A stretch of 37,342 nt of DNA from Alphaproteobacteria bacterium (GCA_028824965.1 JAPKBD010000005.1:1-37342); one strand, 5' to 3'; positions 1 through 10,434 are shown, numbered from the stretch's first letter. Made by a program: numbers and translations. Notes: a model not told the origin generated them from the sequence alone.

Positions 1-2
1 TC

Positions 3-2057
3 GCCAACGAGCAGGCCAAACAGCTGGGCGAAAAACAAATCTTTGTGCTGGATCAACGCATGGGCGTCGAAGAAAAGGAAATCGACAACGAAAAAACCCT
101 GGAGCGTATGCGCACGGACCGGGACCTGGCCGTCACGGAAGAGGCCAAGCGGCGGGAGACGGCTGAAATTCAAAAGGACCTGGCCCTTGAAAAGGAACGC
201 CGGGACCGAGAAATTGAATTGATCACAAAGGCGCGGGAAGAAGAACTGGCCAACATCAGTCGTAACCTGGTTTTGGAAAAGGCCGAGCGTGATCGCCAGA
301 TCGAATTGGTTGGCAAGGCCAAGGAGTCCGAATTGGCAGAGATCGACCGCACCCTGGCCCGCGAACAGGCGGAAAAACAGCGGGAGATTGAGCTGTCCCA
401 AAAAGAACGGGAACGTCAGCAATCTGAAATCGCCCGCATTACAGCCGTTATGGCGGATGAAGAAACGGCCCGCGACGCACGTCACAGGGCGGCAGACGAT
501 GCCAGCTTGACGGTACGCAAACGTGCCCTTGAAACACGCCTGGAGATGTTGGAACTGGACCGCCAGGAAAGTTTTGCCGCCGCCAAACAGGAACAGGAAG
601 TGGCCAATGAAAAGGCCAAAGTGTTGAGCGAGCAACAACGCTTTATTCTGGATCGCCGCTGGGAAGTGGAGCAGGAGGAAATTAAAAAGGCGGAGGCGTT
701 GGAGAAAGCCCGCATCATAAAGGACACGGCTGTAATCGAGCAGAGCCGTGTGCAACAGGCAGCCGAAATTACACGGGGTCTGGCGCGTGAGACAGCGGAA
801 CGTGATCGCGATATCGCCCTCATCGGCAAGACTGAGGAATTGGAGCGGGCGGAAATTCGCCGCACCCTGGCGCGCGAACAAGAAGAACGTGAGCGGGAGA
901 TTGCCCTGGTCGAAAAGGCAAAAGAACTGGAAACGGCTGAGGTTGAGAAAAACCTGGTGGTCGAACTGGAACGACGACGCCGGGACATTGCCCTGATCGA
1001 AAAAGACAAGGAGCGGGAGGCTGCCGACATCCACCGCTTCCAGGCGCGGGAAACCGAAGAACGCAATCGCGAGATTGCCATGGTTGAGAAGACCAAAGAA
1101 CTGGAAGCAGCCGAAGTTCAGCGCCTGGCCACCACGGCAGAGCGCGAAGGTGCGCAGCATCGTGTCGAGTCCGTTCGTTTGGTGGCGGATGCGGAACGGG
1201 CCAAGGAGATTGAGCAAATCGATGCCGAAATGCTGGCCGAGATCCGCCGCATTGATGAGGAGAGCAAAGCCGCGATCACCCGCATGCACATGATCACCCA
1301 GTCGGAAGCCCGGAAACTTTCCGCTGAGCAAGAGTCGGACGCCACCATGATCCGGGCGCGGGCATCATCCGAGGCACAGAAAATCGCCGCCGAGGGCATC
1401 GAGAAAGAAGCAGCAGCCAAAGGCCGGGCCGAGATGGAGGTCGAGGGCCTGCGCGTTGCCAATACCCAGCGCATGTTGGAGGCAGAGGCTGCGGGCATGG
1501 AAGCCAAGGCCGACGCCTTGAAAAAATACAACGATGCGGCAACCTTCCTGGAGCTGGCAAAACTGTCGATCGAAGCCGACCGCGATGTCCATATCGATCA
1601 GGCCCGCGCCATGGGCAATGCCCTCGAAGGTGCGCAAATCCGCATGTATGGTGGCGGCGACGGCACGATGGATACCATTCGTGGCCTGTTCAGCCAAGGC
1701 TTTGGCGTCGGCGAAGCCCTGGAAGGGTTCGCCCAGTCCATGCCCGAAGGGTTGCGCCAGAAGTTCAACGCCAACGGCCTACGCGGCCTGTTCGGTCGAC
1801 CCTATGGTCAGGGCAGCCTGCGCGAGGCAGCGGATCATCTAACCGCCTTGGTAGAGCGTACCTTGACTACCAAAAAAGCGCGGGAAGCGAATTTCCCCGA
1901 GGCCTTGGAGAAATTAATGGAGGCCGCCGGTGATGACGAAACCATGAGCCAGACATTGGCCATGATGAAGGAGTTGAACAACCGTGGCGGCTTTGACGAG
2001 GTGCCGTTCGAAAGCGTGTGGAATATTATGCAGGCAATCGCAAAGACAGCAGATTAA
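3..2057 (+). CDS. Flotillin/SPFH-like coiled-coil protein, 5'-truncated by window edge
   Basis: Frame is open to the window edge (ANEQAKQLGEKQIFVLDQR precedes the first Met). Long charged heptad-like repeats are followed by a flotillin-type C-terminus (AAAKGRAEMEVEGLRVANTQRMLEAEAAGMEAKADALKKYNDAATFLELAKL). Confidence 0.75.
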   Translation, partial: ANEQAKQLGEKQIFVLDQRMGVEEKEIDNEKTLERMRTDRDLAVTEEAKRRETAEIQKDLALEKERRDREIELITKAREEELANISRNLVLEKAERDRQIELVGKAKESELAEIDRTLAREQAEKQREIELSQKERERQQSEIARITAVMADEETARDARHRAADDASLTVRKRALETRLEMLELDRQESFAAAKQEQEVANEKAKVLSEQQRFILDRRWEVEQEEIKKAEALEKARIIKDTAVIEQSRVQQAAEITRGLARETAERDRDIALIGKTEELERAEIRRTLAREQEEREREIALVEKAKELETAEVEKNLVVELERRRRDIALIEKDKEREAADIHRFQARETEERNREIAMVEKTKELEAAEVQRLATTAEREGAQHRVESVRLVADAERAKEIEQIDAEMLAEIRRIDEESKAAITRMHMITQSEARKLSAEQESDATMIRARASSEAQKIAAEGIEKEAAAKGRAEMEVEGLRVANTQRMLEAEAAGMEAKADALKKYNDAATFLELAKLSIEADRDVHIDQARAMGNALEGAQIRMYGGGDGTMDTIRGLFSQGFGVGEALEGFAQSMPEGLRQKFNANGLRGLFGRPYGQGSLREAADHLTALVERTLTTKKAREANFPEALEKLMEAAGDDETMSQTLAMMKELNNRGGFDEVPFESVWNIMQAIAKTAD

Positions 2058-2081
2058 TCCAACGCGCGATCGGACCCGAAT

Positions 2082-3194
2082 ATGGCCGAATATGACGTCG
2101 TCATAGAGCACGTGGACAAGACATTTCCGGGCAATACCCGGGCTGTCATTGACTTCAGTGCAGAGATCGAAAAAGGCGAATTCGTCTCTATGTTAGGCCC
2201 ATCCGGCTGCGGCAAGACCACCTTGTTGCGCATGATCGGCGGGTTGGAGGAAGCGACAACAGGGCGGATTTTTATATCCGGTCAGGATGTCACGGACTTA
2301 CCCCCCTCTCACCGGGACACGTCCATGATGTTTCAAAGCTTTGCGCTTTTTCCCCACCGCACGGTTTTTCAGAACGTCGAATTCAGCCTGAAAATGCGCG
2401 GCATGGACAAAGACCAGCGCGCGGCCAAGGTTTGGAATATGTTGGAAACTGTCGCGATGGACCAGCTGGCCACGCGCCGGCCATCGGACCTATCGGGCGG
2501 GCAACAACAACGGGTGGCATTAGCCCGCGCCCTCATATCCGAACCTACCGTGTTATTGCTGGACGAACCGCTGGGTGCCTTGGATTACAATCTGCGGCAA
2601 ACCATGATGGTGGAACTAAAAAAGATCCAGCAGGAATCTGGCATTACCTTCATCATGGTCACCCATTCCCAACAAGAAGCCATGTCCATGGCGGACAAGG
2701 TGATCGTCATGAGTGACGCCATGGTGCAGCAAATTGGCACCAGCCGTGAAATTCATGAAACCCCTCGTAACCGCTTTGTCGCTGATTTTATCGGCAACAA
2801 CAATATGTTCAAAGGCGTGATCCAATCCCGCAGCGGCTCCATGGTTTTTATCCAGACCGGCGACCAGCTTTACTATATCCGCGTACCGGACCATATCCGT
2901 AAGGTACCGATTGGCGAAGAGGCCCATTTTTCCGTCCGTGCAGACTTAATGCATGCGGGCGATCATCCGGACATGGCCAATAAAGTCCGGGGCAGCTATG
3001 TGGCGACGGAATTTCTTGGAACTTTGGAAACAGATGTGTTTGAAATTGCGCCCGGTCATTTCGTCCACGTGGAACAGCATCGAAAATTGTCCGACACTTC
3101 CTATCGGGTGGGGGAACAGGAAACTCTGTCCTTTGCCGCTGACGCCGGCATGCTGTTGGAAGAAGCACGCAAACCAGAAGATCTGGACCGCTAG
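2082..3194 (+). CDS. ABC transporter ATP-binding protein, spermidine/putrescine (PotA) type
   Basis: Walker A GPSGCGKTT, signature LSGGQQQRVALARAL, Walker B VLLLDEPLGALD, C-terminal TOBE-like region. Confidence 0.93.
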   Translation: MAEYDVVIEHVDKTFPGNTRAVIDFSAEIEKGEFVSMLGPSGCGKTTLLRMIGGLEEATTGRIFISGQDVTDLPPSHRDTSMMFQSFALFPHRTVFQNVEFSLKMRGMDKDQRAAKVWNMLETVAMDQLATRRPSDLSGGQQQRVALARALISEPTVLLLDEPLGALDYNLRQTMMVELKKIQQESGITFIMVTHSQQEAMSMADKVIVMSDAMVQQIGTSREIHETPRNRFVADFIGNNNMFKGVIQSRSGSMVFIQTGDQLYYIRVPDHIRKVPIGEEAHFSVRADLMHAGDHPDMANKVRGSYVATEFLGTLETDVFEIAPGHFVHVEQHRKLSDTSYRVGEQETLSFAADAGMLLEEARKPEDLDR

Positions 3195-3219
3195 TCGCCA
3201 TGACCCCGGCGATGAACCT

Positions 3220-4515
3220 ATGCAGATGACATCTACGGATAGAACTGCAGACGTCGTCATCATTGGGGCCGGCATCGCAGGCACTGCCGCCGCCTACTAT
3301 CTGGCCAAGGGCGGTGCAAAGGTTATCGTCTGCGAAAAGGGCGTGATCGCAGGCGAGCAATCCAGCCGCAATTGGGGCTTTGTCCGCCAACAGGGCCGGG
3401 ACCCTGCTGAAATTCCCCTGATGATGGAAGCCAACAAAATCTGGCGTGGGTTGGAGCGGGAGTTGAACGCAGACCTGGAATGGCTGGCAGCCGGCAACAT
3501 GGTCACTTTCGCCAATGACGAGGAAGCCGCAGGCTGGGAAGATTGGCGGCAATTGGCCCAGGGCTACGGCCTATCCGCAAAAATTCTTAGCCGCAGTGAG
3601 TTAGACGCCATGATCCCCGGCAATGCCCTTGCCTGCCAAGGTGCCATCCTGACAGAAAGCGACGGCCAAGCCGAACCCACCAAAGTCACCGCTGCCCTCG
3701 CCCGCGCCGCGGAGGGCCGGGGCGTTGAGTTTCAAACGAACTGCGCCGTCTTTGAGGTTGAGACGACGGCAGGGGCCGTATCCGGTGTGGTGACGGAACA
3801 TGGCGTCATCCGCGCACCCGTGGTGGTATGTGCTGCGGGCGCTTGGTCGGGACGGATGCTACGGGGCCTTGGGCTGAAGCTGCCGCAAATGTGGATCAAG
3901 GGCACCGTTGCACGCACAACGCCGGGTCCGATAATCTCCCATACCGCGACCTGGACCGGGGTCGCCTTTCGCCAGCGCCGGGACGGTTCATTCAATATTG
4001 CACAGCGTTCCGCCGATCATGACCTGACCATCGACAGCATCTTGAACCTGCCATCATTCCTGGGCAGTTTTGCCTCCAACCGCCGAGCCATAAAGCTGCA
4101 CCTGAACCGTCTGTCGTTGGATTTGCTGCGGGGTAGTTTTTCCAAAGCCGCCCTGGCGAAGGAACTGACCACCTACCGCATCCTGGACCCGGCCCCTAAT
4201 ATGAAAGTCGTGAACGAGACGTTGCAGACCCTGCATCGCCTGCTGCCGGAAACGAAGGATGTGACGATTGAGCGGAGTTGGGCCGGCTATATCGATATGA
4301 CACCTGATATGCTGCCGACCATTGGTGCGGTCGATCAACCGTCGGGCTTGGTGCTGGCCACCGGGTTTTCCGGTCACGGTTTTGGCATGGGCCCAATCGT
4401 GGGCCGTTTGGTTGCCGAATTGATCCAAAAGGGCGAGCCGTCCCTGGATCTGAGCGCGTTTCGCTTCAGCCGCTTCCACGACGGCACGAACTTAACACCA
4501 CACAGCGTGGTCTAA
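3220..4515 (+). CDS. FAD-dependent oxidoreductase (DadA/glycine oxidase-like)
   Basis: N-terminal dinucleotide-binding motif ADVVIIGAGIAGTAAAYYLAKGGAKVIVCEKG; C-terminal TGFSGHGFGMGPIVGRLVAELI. The ORF-track start (2953) overlaps the previous gene; ATG at 3220 is more plausible. Confidence 0.88.
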   Translation: MQMTSTDRTADVVIIGAGIAGTAAAYYLAKGGAKVIVCEKGVIAGEQSSRNWGFVRQQGRDPAEIPLMMEANKIWRGLERELNADLEWLAAGNMVTFANDEEAAGWEDWRQLAQGYGLSAKILSRSELDAMIPGNALACQGAILTESDGQAEPTKVTAALARAAEGRGVEFQTNCAVFEVETTAGAVSGVVTEHGVIRAPVVVCAAGAWSGRMLRGLGLKLPQMWIKGTVARTTPGPIISHTATWTGVAFRQRRDGSFNIAQRSADHDLTIDSILNLPSFLGSFASNRRAIKLHLNRLSLDLLRGSFSKAALAKELTTYRILDPAPNMKVVNETLQTLHRLLPETKDVTIERSWAGYIDMTPDMLPTIGAVDQPSGLVLATGFSGHGFGMGPIVGRLVAELIQKGEPSLDLSAFRFSRFHDGTNLTPHSVV

Positions 4516-4563
4516 ATATTGAGCATTTCCAAAGTGGAATTTCTCCCCGCTAACGTACATTAG

Positions 4564-5391
4564 TTAACGCGATCTTCGATATAGGATCGTGTAAATCCCC
4601 AAAAAGACCGAGATCATGAGCAACGAGAAAATGGTCGACGCCGTCCCAAGCGCAAACAAGGTCGGGCGAATACGCTGGGTCATGGAGGCGTTGATATCCA
4701 ATGGCAAGGTATTGTCAGCCCCTGACAACAATGTTGTGCGGGCAAATTCATCGTACGACAGCGTGAAGCCGAACAGGCCGGCGGCAACCACCCCTGGTGT
4801 GATCAAGGGCAGGGTTATTTCCTTAAACACGGTCCATTCACTCGCGCCCATATCCCGGGCCGCCTCCTCCAGTCGCGAATCAAAGCGATTGAAGACCGCC
4901 ATCATGACCAGATAACTAAACGGCAATGCCCAGATTACATGTACCGCCAGCCCGGACGTGTACCAGGCTGCGGGAATTCCCAATTGCCGCATCAGGATCG
5001 CCATGCCAAGGCTCAACAATACGCCCGGCACCATCAAGCCGGTCAGAATTGTGTAAAATAGAACGTTTGAGAACCAGAACTTTTTGCGGAACGCCATAGC
5101 CAGCATGGTCGCGAACAGACCCGTTATGACCATCACCATCAAGGCCAGAATAATCGACCGACCCATGGCGCCTTGCATATCACCCACCGTGGAGGGTTCC
5201 AGCAACTTCTCCCACCAATAAAGCGAAAACCCACGCATGGGAAATGACGTACCCCCGCGCCTGCCTTGAAACGACAGAATGAACATTGCGAACATGGGGC
5301 CGTAGATGAACATCAGGAAGAAGACGTAATAGATAGAAAAGCCGGATTTCACCCGCAACTTCCGCCAACGCTCCGGTGTCCAACGCGCCAT
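4564..5391 (-). CDS. ABC transporter permease, PotC-type
   Basis: Multi-pass membrane protein with EAA-loop motif EEAARDMGASEWTVFKEITLPLITPGVVA. Confidence 0.9.
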   Translation of the reverse strand: MARWTPERWRKLRVKSGFSIYYVFFLMFIYGPMFAMFILSFQGRRGGTSFPMRGFSLYWWEKLLEPSTVGDMQGAMGRSIILALMVMVITGLFATMLAMAFRKKFWFSNVLFYTILTGLMVPGVLLSLGMAILMRQLGIPAAWYTSGLAVHVIWALPFSYLVMMAVFNRFDSRLEEAARDMGASEWTVFKEITLPLITPGVVAAGLFGFTLSYDEFARTTLLSGADNTLPLDINASMTQRIRPTLFALGTASTIFSLLMISVFLGIYTILYRRSR

Positions 5392-5393
5392 CG

Positions 5394-6380
5394 TTACAGT
5401 TCCTTCCGGATATCGACGATGCGCAGGATGACAACGATGCCGATCACCATGGCCAGCATCAACATCAACGCGTTCACGGCGGCGAAAGGATAATTGGCAA
5501 TGCCGTAATAGTTCAAGATCACCGTACCCGCCGTCGATGTTTTGCCACCGTACACGACAACAGCCGTGGCGAACTCGCCCATAATGACCACGAAAATAAA
5601 AATCATCCCGATGGCCACGCCGGGCAGGGACATCGGGCCGATAATCTCGCGAAAAATTTGAAACGGCGTCGCCCCCATATCCAGGGCAGCTTCCAATATG
5701 GCCTTGTCGATTTTGGCCAGAGAAAAGAATATAGGGCCGATCCCCAGCACCACATAGATTTGCACCAAAGCCATGGTATAGCCGAATTCCGAATAGAACA
5801 AAAAACTGACCGGCTTATCCACGATGCCCATGCCCAATAAAGCCTGATTGATCAGGCCGCGACGTCCCAGCATGGGTAACCAGGCCACCGCACGGATCAA
5901 ATACGAGGTCCAGAACGGCACCATGCACAACAAAAACAGAGCCAACTGCCATTTAAACGCCTGGACTTGCATAGCCAGAAAATAGGCAATGGGGTACCCG
6001 ACGATGAGGCACAGAAACATCGTTACAAGCGTAAAATAGATTGTTGAGCCCAGGGTGCGGATAAAGACACTGGGCAAAAGAAAGCGGTCCGCGTCGGGAT
6101 CAAAAAACCCTTCTGTGTAGAAATACTCCCCATAGAACTCAAACGAAAATGCCGGTATCAGCCCCCCGGGCGTGTTTTCCCAGAAACTGAAAATAATGAT
6201 GGAGATCAGGGGGATAACCAAAAACAGGATCAGCCAGATGGTTGCCGGTGTAATCAGCCAGGCAGTGGGAAAGCCTTCTTCCGTATGGGCGATCTTGGCC
6301 CGCTGCAAACCATCCACGGGTTTGGGTTGGCTGCCGATCAAGCCGGTGTGATGGGTTTTTGAAGCGTCTGACATGGGCAA
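5394..6380 (-). CDS. ABC transporter permease, PotB-type
   Basis: Multi-pass; EAA loop LEAALDMGATPFQIFREIIGPMSLPGVAIG; directly upstream of the PotC-type permease. Confidence 0.9.
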   Translation of the reverse strand: MPMSDASKTHHTGLIGSQPKPVDGLQRAKIAHTEEGFPTAWLITPATIWLILFLVIPLISIIIFSFWENTPGGLIPAFSFEFYGEYFYTEGFFDPDADRFLLPSVFIRTLGSTIYFTLVTMFLCLIVGYPIAYFLAMQVQAFKWQLALFLLCMVPFWTSYLIRAVAWLPMLGRRGLINQALLGMGIVDKPVSFLFYSEFGYTMALVQIYVVLGIGPIFFSLAKIDKAILEAALDMGATPFQIFREIIGPMSLPGVAIGMIFIFVVIMGEFATAVVVYGGKTSTAGTVILNYYGIANYPFAAVNALMLMLAMVIGIVVILRIVDIRKEL

Positions 6381-6415
6381 TTAGGGCAGAATTAAATCCT
6401 GAAAAATAGAAAAGA

Positions 6416-6443
6416 GGCCGGCACGACAACTGCCGCACCGGCC
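6416..6443. other. GC-rich inverted repeat between substrate-binding protein and permease genes
   Basis: GGCCGG ... CCGGCC, 6-bp perfect arms in a 154-bp intergenic gap; possible transcript-processing or attenuation hairpin. Confidence 0.35.
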
Positions 6444-6534
6444 CCTATTATTCCATGTCCGCCCCTATTTAGGAACGAACATTTCTTGATTGCTGGCTAA
6501 GAGTCTGTGTGATTATCCTAAAATTCCACAGACC

Positions 6535-7824
6535 TTAGTTGGCCGTCAGGAATTCTGTCCAACGTTTCACCAGATAATCATTCTCTGTCATGACGGAGTT
6601 CCAAACAGCGATCTTCTTAAACCGTTGCTCGTATGAACCACCATCACGCACCTGGCCTTTATTGATCAACGGGCTGCCAAACGGATCTGGCAGTTCCTTG
6701 GCCGCAGGTTTGCCCTCATACCAGAAATCCCACTCATCTGCTGGCAGGTGCTTTTTGGTATTGGCAGGTGTGGACATGTAATAACCCTGGCGGGCAACAA
6801 AGGCACCGGCCCAACCGGAAATCCACCAGTTCAGGTATTCATAAGCCTGATCAAGCCGTTTGCCCGTGGCCTTCTTCGAAATGGTGATGGCACCATGCCA
6901 ACCGCGCATGCCTTCCTTGGGTGAGGCATAGATGCAAGGCACGCCCTCTGCATTCACTGCCGTCACTGCCGGTGACCACATGCTTTGCAGGGCAACCTCA
7001 CCACTAACCATCAGGTTGACGGACTGGCCAAAGGTTTCCCAGAAGGCGCGGAAATGGCCTTCCTTCTTTTTGACGATCAGGAAATCGATCAAAACGTCGA
7101 TTTCCTTTCTGGTCATATCACCTTTGTCGCCGAACTTGATCAGACCCAGGGCTTCCATGCCCATGGCCGCGTCCATGGCACCCACTTGCGGGATATTCAG
7201 CAGGGCAACCCGGCCTTTGAAATCGGAGTGGAACAATTCAGCCCAACTTTCGATAGGCCGGCCGGTATCATCGGGGTTGTAGCCGAGGCTGTCGGCATTA
7301 TGCCAACCCGGCAGGCCCGAGATATAGCGCGAGGGGCCTTTTGCCCGCTTGCCGTCCTTGTCCACCCAGATCTGGCGCACAGGCGCATCACCTTGGCCGA
7401 TAGAGCTTCCCGGTGTCAGCATGCCCGTCTTGGTCAGATCGGAAATCTTGTCCCAATCCTTGATCCGGTGGGTATCGATGGCCTGGAACACGCCCGATGG
7501 GATCATCACATCAAACATATCGTAATAGCATTCTGACACATCGTACTGGTCATTCTGGTTTAGGGTCTTGCCGAACAGGGCACCATAGCCAAGGGCCTGG
7601 CCGCGAATTTTAAAACCAAGGTCTTTGGCCGCCTTACCTTGAATTTCGTTGATGATAGAGACACCTAAGCCGATGGTCCGAAGGGGATCGGCCGCCTGCA
7701 CAATATTGGGGAAGCCGGTGATTGTCCCCGCCGCTGCCACGCTGGCTGCGGTCCCCATAAATTTCCGGCGGCTCATCTTCACCGATGCGCCCCTCACACT
7801 AGCATTACCTTTTTTTACGGTCAT
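6535..7824 (-). CDS. ABC transporter substrate-binding protein (PotD/F-like), Tat-type signal
   Basis: N-terminal SRRKFMGTAASVAAAG twin-arginine-like signal, extracellular solute-binding fold motifs, in operon with PotB/PotC-type permeases. Confidence 0.88.
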   Translation of the reverse strand: MTVKKGNASVRGASVKMSRRKFMGTAASVAAAGTITGFPNIVQAADPLRTIGLGVSIINEIQGKAAKDLGFKIRGQALGYGALFGKTLNQNDQYDVSECYYDMFDVMIPSGVFQAIDTHRIKDWDKISDLTKTGMLTPGSSIGQGDAPVRQIWVDKDGKRAKGPSRYISGLPGWHNADSLGYNPDDTGRPIESWAELFHSDFKGRVALLNIPQVGAMDAAMGMEALGLIKFGDKGDMTRKEIDVLIDFLIVKKKEGHFRAFWETFGQSVNLMVSGEVALQSMWSPAVTAVNAEGVPCIYASPKEGMRGWHGAITISKKATGKRLDQAYEYLNWWISGWAGAFVARQGYYMSTPANTKKHLPADEWDFWYEGKPAAKELPDPFGSPLINKGQVRDGGSYEQRFKKIAVWNSVMTENDYLVKRWTEFLTAN

Positions 7825-8036
7825 TTTATGCCTCCCATTTGTGTTTCAATTGCGCAGCAATCATCGCACGACTTTTGGCGGTAAATCCACGCCTCATCTT
7901 ATCGTCGATCCAGATTTCGTTCGGTTCCACGGCAAAAGTTCATATTCGAACTGTCTGGCACAACGCAAGATTAATGATACATTAGGTTGGCAATCCACCA
8001 AGCTTAAAGTGATGGAAAATTATTGGGGAGTTCAGG

Positions 8037-9506
8037 GTGACGGTCCTTATAAAAAACGGTCGCATTGTAACGGCGGCGGATGATTACTACGCCGATATTT
8101 TTATCGGCGGCGATACGGTGTCTCTGATTGGTCGCAATTTGGAAATCGATGCGGACCACGTCATCGATGCCGCAGGCAAGCTGGTGATCCCGGGCGGTGT
8201 GGACCCGCATACTCATTTGGAAATGCCTTTTGGCGGCACCACCACCTCCGATACGTTTGAGACGGGGACCCGGGCCGCAGCCTTTGGCGGCACAACGACC
8301 ATCGTCGATTTCGCCATTCAGATGAAGGGCACCTCAACCCTTGATGCCCTGGATGCCTGGCATGAAAAGGCTGCCGGGCGCACTGCCATCGATTATGGCT
8401 TTCACATGGTGATAACGGATATGCCAGAGGAGCGCATTCCCGAAATGCGCCGCCTCGCGGATGAGGGCGTCACATCCTACAAATTATTCATGGCCTACCC
8501 CGGTGTCCTGCTTTCAGACGACGGCACGATTTTCCGTACCATGCGCAAAGCGGGCGAAGACGGCACCCTGGTCTGCATGCACGCCGAAAACGGCGTTGTC
8601 ATCGACGAACTGGTCAAGACCGCCCTGTCGGAGGGGCATATTGAGCCGAAATATCATGCCCTGACCCGGCCCACCCGGTTGGAAGCAGAAGGCGTGCATC
8701 GCGCCCTGGCCATCGCCGAGGTGGCCCAGGCGCCTGTGTATTTAGTGCATCTATCCTGCTTTGATGCGTTGGAACAATTGCGCATGGCACAAGCGCGCGG
8801 CGTCATGGCGCACGCCGAAACCTGCCCGCAATATTTGCTGCTGGATATCGATTGCTATGACGAACCTGGCTTTGACGGCGCGAAATATGTCCTCACCCCG
8901 CCGTTACGGGAAAAATGGAACCAGGATGAGCTGTGGGGCGGACTGCGCAATTCCGCCCTCGATGTAATCTCGACGGATCATTGCCCGTTTTGCATGAAAG
9001 ACCAAAAGGAGTTGGGCAAAGACGACTTCAGCCAAATTCCCAACGGTGGCCCCGGCGTGGAAAACCGCCTGAGCCTGATTTATCACAAGGGCGTCAATGG
9101 CGGTAACATCTCGCTCAACCGCTTTGTCGAGCTAACCTCAACCTCGCCCGCGAAGATTTTCGGGCTGTTCCCCAAAAAAGGTACAATCGCCGTGGGCAGT
9201 GACGCCGACATCGTCATTTTTGATCCGGACCGGGAGGAAATAATCTCCCTCCACAACCCCCACACCCATCACATGAACATCGACTACAACGCCTATGAAG
9301 GCACCAAAGTGCGCGGCTTCACAGAGACGGTGTTATCGCGGGGCCGGGTGATCATCGACAAAGGCAATTACCTGGGCCGCCCCGGAGACGGCGAATACAT
9401 CAAACGCGGCCCCTACGGCGGCCTGCACGCCACCACCCGAGGGGCAGCCGCCCGCACAGCCCTGTCGACCTCAGGCCGCCTCGGCGCACCGGGGGCACAT
9501 AGGTAG
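8037..9506 (+). CDS. Dihydropyrimidinase / D-hydantoinase
   Basis: GTG start after a GGGGAG-like SD; VIPGGVDPHTHLEMPFGG, TSYKLFMAYPG, DVISTDHCPF motifs of the cyclic amidohydrolase family. Confidence 0.93.
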   Translation: MTVLIKNGRIVTAADDYYADIFIGGDTVSLIGRNLEIDADHVIDAAGKLVIPGGVDPHTHLEMPFGGTTTSDTFETGTRAAAFGGTTTIVDFAIQMKGTSTLDALDAWHEKAAGRTAIDYGFHMVITDMPEERIPEMRRLADEGVTSYKLFMAYPGVLLSDDGTIFRTMRKAGEDGTLVCMHAENGVVIDELVKTALSEGHIEPKYHALTRPTRLEAEGVHRALAIAEVAQAPVYLVHLSCFDALEQLRMAQARGVMAHAETCPQYLLLDIDCYDEPGFDGAKYVLTPPLREKWNQDELWGGLRNSALDVISTDHCPFCMKDQKELGKDDFSQIPNGGPGVENRLSLIYHKGVNGGNISLNRFVELTSTSPAKIFGLFPKKGTIAVGSDADIVIFDPDREEIISLHNPHTHHMNIDYNAYEGTKVRGFTETVLSRGRVIIDKGNYLGRPGDGEYIKRGPYGGLHATTRGAAARTALSTSGRLGAPGAHR

Positions 9507-9516
9507 GGGGTAGAAC

Positions 9517-10434
9517 TTAAGGGTCGATCAGATTGCCTTTTTCGTCACGAATTTCGGGCCCGTGGACGCGGGCGCGGCCGTCGCCGAAGTTTTGGTCCCG
9601 GCCTTCCAGGGCGGCTTTCAGGCCGTGGTCTTTGGCGGTTTGACGGAAAAACCTCGTGCCAGGCGCCAGATGGGCCCGGGCGTCGTTTTCCGCTGCCATG
9701 CGTTGTAGGGTACGCGCGCCCATTAATTCCAGGCCCACGTTGACAATACGTTTGTTCGCGGTCAGCAAATCCGGGTCAATCTGTGCCATACGATCGGCCA
9801 GGCCCTCAACCTCAGCCTCCAGCATATCCGCCGGGACGGATTTCATCACCAGTCCGATGTCCGCAGCCTCAGCACCCGTCACCGTATCGCCCGTGAGGAC
9901 CAATCGTTTGGCCCATTGGGGGCCGCAATGATAGATCCACATCTGGTTCGGTAACGAGCCTAAATCGCGGGCCGGGGGAAAGCCAATTGTGGCGTCGTCC
10001 GCTGCGATCACCATATCGCACAATAGGGCGATGTCCGTGCCGCCGGCCAGACAATGGCCATGGACCTGGGCGATGACGGGTTTGTGCATATCGAACAGAA
10101 CCATGCGCAAACGCTGGCTATATTCCAGACGCCAGATGTCATCATCAATGGTGGGGTCGGCATAGATGCCGCCTTCGCGATACCTGCGTCCCGGCCTGCC
10201 GCCAGAGGGCGGATTGTTCAGGCCCGGCGTCAGATCATAGCCGGCGCTGAACGAGGGCCCCGCGCCACGGATGATGATGCAGTGAACGTCCTTGTCATTG
10301 TCCGCCTCCCACAATGCCTCGTGCAATTCCTCCAACAGGGGAATGGACAGTGCATTGCGCTTTGCCGCCCGGTTTAGGGTGATGCGGGCGCGGCCGTCCA
10401 CGGCCTCGTAAATGATATGTTCGAAGTCATCCAT
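9517..10434 (-). CDS. Enoyl-CoA hydratase/isomerase family protein
   Basis: Crotonase motifs RITLNRAAKRNALS, AGPSFSAGYDL, HCLAGGTDIALLCDMVIAADDATIGFP. Confidence 0.92.
   Translation of the reverse strand: MDDFEHIIYEAVDGRARITLNRAAKRNALSIPLLEELHEALWEADNDKDVHCIIIRGAGPSFSAGYDLTPGLNNPPSGGRPGRRYREGGIYADPTIDDDIWRLEYSQRLRMVLFDMHKPVIAQVHGHCLAGGTDIALLCDMVIAADDATIGFPPARDLGSLPNQMWIYHCGPQWAKRLVLTGDTVTGAEAADIGLVMKSVPADMLEAEVEGLADRMAQIDPDLLTANKRIVNVGLELMGARTLQRMAAENDARAHLAPGTRFFRQTAKDHGLKAALEGRDQNFGDGRARVHGPEIRDEKGNLIDP

Noticed and set aside
482-1096. 204-aa antisense ORF in the flotillin-like gene
   Set aside because: Ser/Arg-rich low-complexity shadow ORF opposite a repetitive coiled-coil gene; no recognisable domain.
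2848-3552. 234-aa minus-strand ORF opposite the ABC ATPase/FAD oxidoreductase
   Set aside because: Shadow of two well-supported plus-strand genes; no domain recognised.
4527-4542. Small hairpin TTCCA-AAG-TGGAA followed by TTT between convergent genes
   Set aside because: Only 5 bp and a very short T run; too weak to call a terminator.
5376-5840. 154-aa plus-strand His/Asp-rich ORF
   Set aside because: Antisense to the PotB-type permease; composition typical of shadow ORFs.
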